Below, piece by piece: positions 49,801 through 61,800 of a stretch of 64,000 nt of DNA. The notes under the pieces were generated by a model. That model saw only the letters and a program-made list of their open reading frames with translations, had not been told where the DNA came from and made no database searches. Location of the stretch: contig JAWQUS010000008.1 of assembly GCA_036365455.1 (NCBI GenBank), positions 12,321,501 to 12,385,500 on the forward strand. Reading direction: 5' to 3'. Source of the stretch: Macrosoma leucophasiata. Its lineage: Eukaryota > Arthropoda > Insecta > Lepidoptera > Hedylidae. The position numbers and the translations under genes were made by a program. The first letter of the stretch is position 1; the number at the start of each line of letters is the position of its first letter.

Positions 49801-52800
49801 ATAATAATTATTCCGTTCATGGTTCACCAAAACGTTGTTTTTTACGCGTGGGTTTGTCATGAGAAAAAACTTAGCTTCATTTGTCTGAATGAGTCACAAG
49901 TTACCCCTCGTACCTCTCGATAGGGGTATCGAGAGGTACGAGGGGTAGCATCTCAAACCATTCGTCGACCGGATCGATCGGATTGGCTACTTGACTATCT
50001 AGGAGAGGTGAAACACCACCTGTTTACTTAGTCATTCACATAGCGCTAAGTTTGGCAAGTTCATTTCCATTACAATAGTCCCATGTATTTTACTAGGTCT
50101 GTCTGTGTCTGTATTAACTTGTGACCCAGTCAGAGTGAGGCCCCACCGAATGCCACCATAGCAAATTAGATAAAAATTCTTAGAAGGCTCTCTTAGCGTT
50201 GGAGTTCAAATTGGACGAGAGACAATAATATTAATTTGTTTCTTTACGAACGTCAACAGAATCGTTTTGATGGGATGTGGCGCAAACTTCAAACTTATCA
50301 AAATGGGGAAGAATTGTTTGGTCGACCCCATACCGAATATCCTGAGCTTGTACAAATAAGGAAGGAATTGAATTTACTGCAAAAGCTGTACAAATTGTAC
50401 AACGATGTCATTGATAGAGTCAGCAGTTATTATGACATACCCTGGGGAGAAGTGAATATAGAAGAGATAAACAACGAATTGATGGAATTCCAGAACAGAT
50501 GCAGGAAACTCCCTAAAGGGTGGGTAAATAGGACACTTTTATCAATTATTTTTATTATGTTAATGCCTGACATAGTGGTGTTAGATCGCTTGGAGCCCCG
50601 CGCAATTAATGTAAATGTCCCATATCTCTCGACGAAATCTCGTAAAAGTGGAAAAAGGGCAATATTTCAATTTGTCTCACACGATTGTAGCCATGTAGTC
50701 GACAAAAATATGTAAAAAATATAAAATATGTAGGTATTTAAGAAAAATAATGAATCATTATTTAAAACATAATTTATCATGATGCGATGATATTTTAATG
50801 TATGTGTACCTAATAGCCAGTCCATTAATCATACAGTTTTTATTTTGTTGAGGTTAATAGACAATCGATGTTATTTTATGTTAATGCATAAAATAACATC
50901 GATTGTCTATTAGCCTCAACAAGCGGTGAATCAATAAATTTTCAATCAATGATGTTATATGTCATTGTTTTAAATGATGAAACTTATTAGAGAAGTAGTT
51001 GTACTTATTATTACATTGTAGGTATCTCTATTGTTTTTATTTATAATGATATCTATAAAAATGTATAGAAAGCCACTATAAACTTTTGAACTAAAATATG
51101 AGTGCTTATTTTTTCAGTTTAAAAGAGTGGCCAGCATTCTTTGCGTTAAAGAAAACTATAGATGATTTCAATGACATGTGCCCTCTCTTGGAGCTAATGG
51201 CAAATAAAGCCATGAAACCACGCCACTGGCAACGTATAATGGAAGTCACTAAATACAATTTCGAATTAGATAATGAAGATTTTTGTTTGAAAAACATTTT
51301 AGAAGCGCCGTTGTTGCCCAATAAAGAAGATATTGAGGTAAGTGCTAATGATTCGAAATTCGAAAAGACTGTATCTTTGAAACTGAGCTTCCGATACACA
51401 AATTCATGACCTAAAAATATATTAAAGTATTCTATATTTTTATAGTAGTTCTTTAAAAATATAGAATATAATTATAGCGCATTTCATCTTTTATGTTACT
51501 TATCTGAACCAGGAGACCTACAGACATTCTTCGGATTTTACCATACTACTATGGAAAACTTTACATAAATCTCGTGGTTGACCAATATGTTCCCCTTTAT
51601 TTTTATCTTAAAATATAACTTTTCTAAGCAAGCACCTATCTGTATCGATTTTGTTAGTAATTTTCTGAAATTCTTTGCAGGATATTTGCATATCGGCGAT
51701 GAAAGAGAAGGATATTGAAGGCAAATTGCGGCAAGTAACTAATGAGTGGTCGGTGCACGAGCTCACATTCCAAACCTTCAACAATCGCGGCGAACTCCTG
51801 CTGCGAGGCGATACCACTGCAGAGACCATAGGCCAACTTGAAGACAGTCTCATGATCTTAGGATCACTGCTCTCTAACCGGTAAATAAATTCATGTTTTT
51901 GGATGGTAGAAATTTAGTGACGGGGCTCGAAGGCGTCGGCCTTCATGTTATCTAATCTAATTGCCGCTAAATGATGGTGTTCTGGTGAGATGGTGATGTA
52001 CGGCCCCGCAATTTCCGACGCAGAGGCATAATAGCTTGGGCCTACCGCAAGTATAACGCAACATTGGAATCTGTTTTTATCTGGATGTTTAAATGCTTCA
52101 ATATTCATTGCACATCAATATGAACTGTAGAAATGTTGTTCGCTTGTTAGCCAGTTTCATGACAAAACTATGTTATAAACAAAATACCTATTATTGTTTA
52201 TTGTCGCTGTACAAACTTTGAATAATTTCTTTACAGATATAACGCGCCCTTCAGAAAACAGATACAGCAATGGCTTTACGACTTACAGAGTACGAATGAG
52301 ATCCTTGAAAGATGGCTGTTGGTCCAAAACATGTGGGTTTACCTGGAAGCCGTGTTCGTAGGCGGTGACATCGCAAAACAACTACCAAAAGAAGCCAAAC
52401 GATTCTCAAAGATAGATAAATCGTGGCAGAAAATAATGCAAAGAGCTCATGAAACACCCGGCGTGGTTTCATGCTGCGTCGGTGACGATCTACTGAGGCA
52501 GCTTTTACCGCACTTGCAGGAACAACTTGAACTTTGCCAGAAAAGTCTTAGCGGATACTTAGAAAAGAAAAGGACAATGTTCCCTAGGTTTTTCTTTGTA
52601 TCCGATCCCGCCTTACTAGAGATTTTGGGCCAGGCGTCAGATTCTCATACTATACAGAACCATTTACTATCGATTTTTGATAATATTCGATACGTCAGGT
52701 TTCATGATATTGGTAAGCTACATGTTTTTTTTTGGATTTTTTTTTTGTTGACCGTCATGATGAATGTCTACCTACAATAAGATCTTAGGGCAGCACACAG

Positions 52801-55800
52801 TACTATGTAATGTAATCGTAGTTTTATTTTTAGAGCAAAGGTAATTTTATATTTATGAGCATTCCACATAACTATGATTACTTTCATCACTTCAGCCAAA
52901 AGACGTCTACTGCCAGACATAAGCCTTCCCCGATGATGACGACGACAGCAGTGTCATTAGGGTAGAATATGCCATAATCGTTTTGCACGCCGATTGGCGA
53001 TCTCAGTGGCAGAAAATTTATCGCGGGGCGCTGTAGCAGAGAATATGTAATAATACTACGTATAGAATGGACACTTCGCCGTCCCGCCCGATTGCCCCGC
53101 CTCACCCAACCTCCTCCCCTCTTATGTTCGACGGTTGGTATTTTCTACGTGCTACGCACACAGGTGCACGTGTAAATACACGTCACTGATTGATGCTGTG
53201 TAATAAAGACCAAATTAAGCGTTTGTATGGAATTTTGGGGGAGTGACCGCGGTGTGGCTGTAGTGTAGTGGCCATTCCTCGTTTTTATATTTACTACGGC
53301 CTTTTGGTTGACCGCCATAGTTCAGTTGATTGACTGCGTACTAGATGAAGAATTCTCCTCCACTAATGGCAGTGGGGCCTCTTCCCGACGCAATATCTAT
53401 TTTGTGTTTTCACTTATATACCTAATGTAAACATTTCTCAATCACAGAATACAACAAAATGATTGCAATCGTATCGTCAGAGGGCGAAGAGATCAAACTT
53501 GAACGGCCGGTGCGCGCTGAGGGTTCAGTTGAGACGTGGCTAACTTCTTTACTGCAGTCAGCACAAAGCAGTTTGCACTCCATTATACGCAACGCTGTGT
53601 CCTTTATGAATGATCCCACATTCAATTTATTACTTTTTCTTGATAAAATGCCAGCACAGGTAAATAAATAAACTTTGATATTGACTTAAATTGAAACGCG
53701 AGTATTTTTTACTTTTGAAGTCGGTGTACGTATTATAAATAAATGTTTTTTCATTCTTGTCGATAATTCGATAAATAAGCTTCACTAGAACTGCTACTGG
53801 TTCAGGTAACTTAATTAAATCTACTCTTTTGCTCAGATAGGCCTATTAGGTATCCAGTACATCTGGACTAGAGACGCGGAACTGGCTCTCATGCAGGCAC
53901 GGCAGGACAAGAAGATCATGTTGGAGACGAACAATAAATTCCTTGAACTTCTAAATACATTGATTGATCAAACTACTCGAGACCTTTTGAAGATCGAAAG
54001 AATTAAATTTGAGACTTTAATCACTATACATGTACATCAAAGAGATATATTTGATATGTTGGTAAGTTATTTCAATGTTCTTTAATATTTAATATTTATG
54101 TACTTATTCATATTTTGTGAGTTCCTTCCGAGATGTATTCGAATGAATCAGATGTTAATAAAAATAACTCTCACGTTTTTATATTGAGTGAAGAAAATGC
54201 ATTAAAACTATTTTTTAATTACTGGTTTTCCACTATTGGTGATGTGCTGTTTAGTTAGTACTGCAGCATGTGAACATCTATGACAAAAGTGTACCTACGA
54301 GTACTATTACTAAGTATTCATCTTTGTATATTTTCTTCTTGTTGTGTCTTTATCGGTAGGTACCTACCTACTACGATGGAGTATGCACCATAAACTAGAT
54401 ATATGTGAAAGGCTAACTAATTCAGACAGAAAATATTTTTTTTTAATAACGTAGTTTTTGTTCAACGTCTAAAGTACCTACTTATGAACTCTATACGTCA
54501 TATAAATAAAACTTCCAAACGACTACACCAAATTATATACCTACTATAGATGTAGGTTTTTTTTTGAAAACGTTTTAACGAATGTTCCAGTGTCGGCTAA
54601 ACGTGCGTTCTGCAAATGACTTCGAATGGCTAAAGCAATGTCGATTTTACTTCAAAGAGGACGCTGACAAAACGTGGATATCTGTGACCGACGTCACTTT
54701 CACGTATCAGAACGAATATTTGGGCTGCACCGAACGCCTGGTGATTACACCTTTAACTGATAGGTGTGTTATTAATTTTACCATATTGTTTTAATAACAG
54801 AAATGTTTGATGGGTTGGTTGATGTTAAAAACAATATCATCAACTGTAGGTACTTACTACAGATGATCTCGGTTGTATTCGTGATAAGTATAGTCGTGTG
54901 TGTCGCAAAGTAAATTTTACTTAGCGACTTGTTATTCAAAGGTGCGATTTTTTGTTTTATTTCAGAGGCGTAAATATTGTCATTCAATATTTACGCTATA
55001 GTCCTACCTAGGTATACCCCCTTTTCACGTCAAAAAGGTTGAACTGAATTTGATGAATATGAATATAGAGATAGTTTGAATCCTGAGAAAGGACATAGGC
55101 GCATTTTTATTCACTAAAAAGCATGAGGACAAATCACAGGTAACAGCTAGTTGTAATCAACTTTTACTAGAGGTAGAACTATAGTGACGGAATAGGACGG
55201 CATAGGCAGCACCGCACTACCTAATATTCTTGCGTGTATTTCGCGTTCCAGTCAGGAGGCCTTTAAATTGCCGGCTCAGAGACATAAGACCTAAAATTAC
55301 AAGGGTGGCAACGCACAAAAAGATAAAAGCCTGTAACAAAGATGCCTACAATAGGGTTGTGCGAGGAGAGAATATACCATAATCGCCACGCTTAGAAAGC
55401 GGTTTGGCGATCGCGGTGGCGATAGTTTTAAGCTGCTGTTGCCCATCCCGCATTATTGTATTTACTACCGCTATTTGAATGGTTTGACCGTCATTGTTCG
55501 GTTGACTAACTGAACTAGCGAAAGAATTCTCCTCCACAGTAAGGGCGTCACGTCCCGACACCACAAAAAATACTTACATATACAAATAGCTACATAATTT
55601 AAAAGACCGTTTTAAATAGGTGCTACATAACTCTGGCGCAAGCCCTGGCGATGAGCATGGGCGGAGCGCCGTGCGGTCCAGCCGGTACGGGCAAAACCGA
55701 AACCGTCAAGGATATGGGCAAGACGCTAGCTAAATACGTTGTCGTCTTCAACTGCTCCGACCAAATGGATTACAGGTATAATCTCTGTTCTTTACCCTGC

Positions 55801-58800
55801 TTCCTTTTGAAAATTAAGATTTCTTGATTTTTTACGAATTTTTTTCGTATTTTCACTAGAATATGTTCATGACGAACGTCACGGGCGCATTTAAATTTTG
55901 CACCTTTTGCATAATCTTGTCTTTTTTGGGTGCCCTTCAGAATACTCGTTTCGCTCGCGATCGTGTAAGATTATCCGGGTGATTTACAGAGGTTTGGGAC
56001 GCATCTACAAGGGACTCGCACAGTCAGGCTCTTGGGGTTGTTTTGACGAGTTCAACCGAATCGAGTTGCCGGTGTTGTCGGTGGCGGCGCAGCAGGTTGC
56101 TGTTGTGCTCGCTGCGAAGAAGGAGAAGAAGAAAACGTTCATCTTCACTGACGGCGATGTATCCGAAATGTGCCCGGAATTTGGCATCTTCATTACTATG
56201 GTAACTTAATCACTCAAAACTCCCGCCATGCACATTTTACCCTTCCCCGTATGATTGATACCTACTGTAGATAGATTCTAAAATACACATCATGACATTT
56301 CCCTCCGTACGCCTATGCCAAGCAGTGGCGGACTAAGTGCGAAGGGGGGGGCAGTCCTTCATGGGCCTACGGTTCTGGGGATCTCCAAAGATCGACTGGT
56401 CGTTGGGAATCATGAAAGATCCAAATCTTAGGCATAGGTTTCATCAGACTGATTAAATAAATCTAACAAACGTTCACAGTTTTGGCATTTCGTAAAAGTG
56501 TTCATTTCTCATTATTTATATGTCACGAGCCAGTTGGTCGAGCGGTTTGAGACGACCGTTTAAACCAAGGCTTACGGGTTCAATCCCTGTACCTAGACAA
56601 AATTGTATGGCCTACAGTTACCAATTTACTGGTGGTAGAGCTCCAGTGACGGAGCTCGCGGGCGTAGGCACCACCGCATTACCTAATATACTTGCCGCTA
56701 AATGGTAGTGTTCAGCACTATCGTGTTCCGGTCAGGTGGTAATGTACGGCCCTGTAATTTCCGGCACAGAGGCATAACACCTTAGGCCTCAGGAGTGGCA
56801 ACGCATCTGCCTTTTGACCTTGGTCTTTGTGTGGGTGTCTATAGGCTGCAGTCATCACTTAACATCAATGTGAACTGCATGCTTGTTTGCCACTTCCATA
56901 ACATTAAAAAAAAAAAAAAAATTATGTCGTGTCTAGTTGTTTGTGTAAGTATGTATTGTGTGTGAACGACGTGTGGGGCTGTGAGTCAGTGTATTTATTT
57001 GTATCAACAGAATCCTGGTTACGCTGGTCGTAAGGAACTACCGGAAAACTTGAAGATCCAGTTCCGAACAGTAGCGATGATGGTGCCGGACAGGCAGATA
57101 ATCATCAGGGTGAAGTTGGCTTCCTGCGGCTTTCTAGAAAACATCACTCTAGCCCGCAAATTCTACACGCTGTACAAACTGTGTGAAGAGCAACTTACTA
57201 AACAGGTTATTCTTGTAAAAAAAAATATTTGAAGTAATGTCATGGATTGATTGTAAGCTATAAATAGGTCTCACCATCGCCTAAAGTTATAATACAAAGC
57301 TAAAGACCGCCAACCTATTATATTATAACTAATCGACACGGATCGTCTAACTGCTACTGCAAATGTATCGTTATGATTTAATAAGTATATGGTATTTTCA
57401 AAAATATAAACATAATGCCGACGGAATATATTCTGTCTAAGTCTGTCTATCTGTATCATTTCCATACAATAGACAGAAAAATATTTTTATCATACAATAA
57501 ATAATTTATCTTCAACTTTAGGTAGGTATACATTTATAAAAAGATATTACTAACCCATTGCATAGATGCATAGTAGGAAAACTCTTAACTCAACCGTTTT
57601 TAGGATTTTTTAGAAAAAAAATTGTCGATTGGCAGTTTTATTCGTTCCATTATTTTACGCTATGTTTGAAGTTAATTTATTCTACTTATTCCGAGCAATT
57701 ACGATCATAGTATGTATTCATGATGACAGGTCCACTATGACTTCGGCCTGAGGAACATTCTGTCGGTCCTACGTACTTTGGGCGCTGTGAAACGTGTCAA
57801 CTCCAAGGACAATGAAAGCACAATCGTCATGCGTGTGTTACGCGATATGAACTTGTCCAAGCTTATCGATGAAGATGAGCCACTCTTTATCTCCCTTGTA
57901 GCAGACTTATTCCCTAACCAGGCTATAGAAAAAACCACATACCCTGAACTTGAAGATGCAATAAGGAAACAAGTAGACCAAAATGGACTGGTTTACCATC
58001 CACCGTGGATTTTGAAAAATATACAGGTTAGTTTTTATGATACTAGCTATTCTTCGTTTGTACAGAAACCCCGTTCCGGTCGAATTCGAGAAATCCCCTT
58101 TTATTTCGTTTGATCACTACATGTCTGTATACATGTGTACATGTTACTCTTTGTTTCTTTCTTTCTTTATCTGCGTTATTTGTACCAAAACTAAAAAAAA
58201 AATAAGTATTGAAGAATTCATCCTTCCCTACTAAATGCCCTTTGCATTGTCTGATCCTTAATGCCCCAATACACCAACAATCTATCATATACAATGTAAC
58301 AATTAAAAATCTTTTATAGCTCTACGAAACCCAATGCGTTCGTCATGGTATTATGGTTCTCGGTCCACCGGGAGCTGGAAAAACTACCTGCATACACACG
58401 GTTATGAGTGCCTTATCTGACATAGAAGATATACACCGGTAAATTATTTGTTGAATCATGTATTTATTATGATTATAATTCATAAAATACGTATTAGCCG
58501 TCCTAGCAAATATCCATATTTCCAATTACAATCTCTTCTTATACCGACAAATACAATCGACTCGTTTCGGAGGAGTGCGACCACTAACACCGTGATGTGC
58601 GATGTTTCATATAGATCATGTTTATCCGAACTCTGCAGCATTCTATATTCATATATTTCAGGGAAATGCGGATGAATCCAAAAGCGATAACCGCAGCTCA
58701 AATGTTTGGCCGTCTTGATGTAGCAACTAACGATTGGACTGACGGCATATTCTCTGCATTGTGGAGAAAAACCCTTAAAATAAAGACTGATGAGCACATA

Positions 58801-61800
58801 TGGCTAGTACTGGATGGCCCCGTAGACAGTATTTGGATTGAAAATTTAAATTCAGTATTGGATGACAATAAAACTCTAACCTTAGCAAATGGAGATCGCC
58901 TTACTATGTCTCCGACATCTAAGATCATATTTGAGCCCGAAAATATCGATAACGCTTCACCAGCAACAGTATCCAGAAATGGAATGGTATATATGAGTTC
59001 TTCAGGGTTAACTTGGGAACCAGGTTGGTGTGTTTACTTAAAATTATATCACGGGCTTCAAGCCATAAGGCCAATATAATATACCCCAAATACCTACTGC
59101 TTACACGTCCTGTATAATACAAAACCGGTATTTTTCTTTTTTTTTAGTTCTCAAAGCATGGCTCACTACACGATCACCACGTGAAATAGAAGTGTTCAGC
59201 GCTCTATTTGACAAAACCTTCTCACATATTTATACATGGTGCACACAAAATTTGTCATTTAGTATGAAAGTATTGCAAAGCAATATAATATTTCAAATGT
59301 TAAACCTGCTGGAAGGTCTTGTTCCTCCTCAAATCGTAGAAACTGAGGAACCATCAGCCAGTAAATCTGTTAATGGCGATATGGATGAGGACGAAGAAAA
59401 AGAAAAAGAAGAAATAGTTTTATTCACTCACGAACATTTACATAAAGTATACATATTTTCATTAATATGGGGTTTTGGTTCCTTATTTGAAACTACGGAT
59501 AGACTTCGTTTTGACAAATACATAAAAGATAATTTTGGTGATATACTCGATACCCCTAAACATCCCAATAATAAACCCAGCATTCTTTTCGATTTTTACG
59601 TTAAACATCCCGGCAAATGGGAGTTATGGGATGATTTGATGACCAATTATCAATACCCTGACACGGCAGCGCCAGATTATGCAAGCATTTTGGTGCCTAT
59701 AGTAGATAATGTTAGAATTAACTATTTAATTCACTGTATCGCAAAACAAGGTAAAGCTGTACTGCTGCTAGGTGAACAGGGTTCTGCAAAAACAGTAATG
59801 ATGAAAGCATATATGAAAAATTCGAACCCAGAACAGTTTATGGGTCGGTCGTTCAACTTTTCTTCGGCGACTAGTCCTTATCAATTCCAAAAAACAATAG
59901 AGAGCTACGTAGAAAAGCGTAGTGGTATGACGTTTGGACCTCCGGGTGGAAAAAAGATGCTGGTTTTCATTGACGATATAAATTTACCACAGATAAACGA
60001 ATGGGGTGATCAAATAACAAATGAAATTGTTAGACAAACTATGAGCATGGGTGGATTTTATAGTTTGGAGAAACCTGGAGATTTTACCACTATAGTTGAT
60101 ATACAATTTCTGGGTGCAATGGGACAACCAGGTAGTGAATTAGTTATGATAATGAATTATATAATATAGGCATCTACCAAAAAATTATACATTTAATAAA
60201 ACATTATTATTTTAGGTGGTGGAAGAAATGATATTCCGTCTCGCTTAAAAAGACAATTTTCCATTTTCAATTGTCCTTTACCTAACAACGACTCAATTGA
60301 TAAGATTTTCAAAGTCATCGGTGAAGGACATTACAATGCCAAACGCGGATTTACCGCAGAGATTAGATCACTCGTGAAAAAAATCATTCCATTGACAAGG
60401 GAACTATGGATGCGAACTCGTTTGAATTTGTTACCAACGCCAGCAAAATTCCACTACGTATTTTCATTGCGAGATTTGTCTAGAGTTTGGCAGGGAATGG
60501 TTGGAACTTTACCGACGGTTATTGAATCAGAGAAATTTCTAATGCTTCTGTGGAAACATGAATGTTCTCGAGTATTTTCAGATCGTTTCACCCACCAATC
60601 TGATAAAGATTGGTTTGATAAAGCTCTCTTTGAGACAACAGAGGAAATATTAGGACCAGAGTACAGGAAAATGATGGATAAAGACCCAGTTTTTGTTGAT
60701 TTCATGAGGTGACAATAATATAACTTTATGTACTCGTAATAATACTTAGCTATACATGATAAATTGTGCACATTTTTCAATGTAACTAATATAATTCCAG
60801 GGATGCTCCCGAACCCACTGGGGAAGAGGGAGAAGATGCAGATATGGAACTGCCAAAAGTATATGAGCCTGTTTTCGACTACGAAGAATTACGAGAACGT
60901 TTACAAATGTTCTTATCACAATTCAACGAAATGGTTCGAGGTTCTGGCATGGATCTTGTATTTTTTCCGGATGCGATCCTACATCTAGTGAAAATATCAA
61001 GAGTGATAAGACACCCACGGGGAAATGTCATGCTTGTAGGTGTAGGGGGATCTGGAAAACAATCACTAACAAAACTTTCAACATTCATAGCAGGATATCG
61101 ATCATTTCAAATAGCGTTAACAAGATCGTATAACGTTGGCAACTTTTTGGAAGATCTAAAGCTCCTTTACAGATCTTGTGGAGTACAAGGAAAAGGAACT
61201 ACATTTATATTCACTGATCTAGATATAAAAGAAGAAGGATTCTTAGAATATCTAAATAATATATTATCTTCAGGCGTAATATCAAACTTATTTACAAAAG
61301 ACGAGCAACAAGAAATAATTTCTGAATTGACGCCCATAATGAAGCGGGAAAATCAAAAGCGTACACTCACCAATGAATTAGTTATGGAATACTTTCTAAA
61401 TCGAACATGTCAAAATTTACACGTCGTGTTATGCTTTTCACCGGTAAGTTACAAAATTGCAATATTCCGCGATCAGAAGATAACATTTATCAAGTACATA
61501 CATTAAATTTATGCATTAATAAACGTTGTAGGAAAAAAAGGTTTCCTGAAAAACCAATATTGAATTCATATTATCAATATATATTTCTTATATAATATTG
61601 AATTTTAGGTAAGTGAATCATTTCGATATCGAGCCCTTCGTTTTCCGGCTCTAATATCAGGGTGCACCATTGATTGGTTCCAACCATGGCCAAAAGATGC
61701 ATTAGTATCTGTGGCTGATCATTTTCTCGCAGAGTTTGAAATCGAATGCACGAAAGAAGTAAAGAAAGAACTTGTAACAGTTTTGGGAACTATACAGGAC

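Noticed and set aside
50520..50715. Extension of dynein exon 22 to the stop at about 50713
   Set aside because: Family similarity ends at 50519, and joining 51118 in phase 2 restores the linker motif.
51428..51468. Intronic microRNA precursor
   Set aside because: The stem is only 15 bp, all A/T and likely by chance; the other hairpins are also shorter than usual precursors except 50845-50922.
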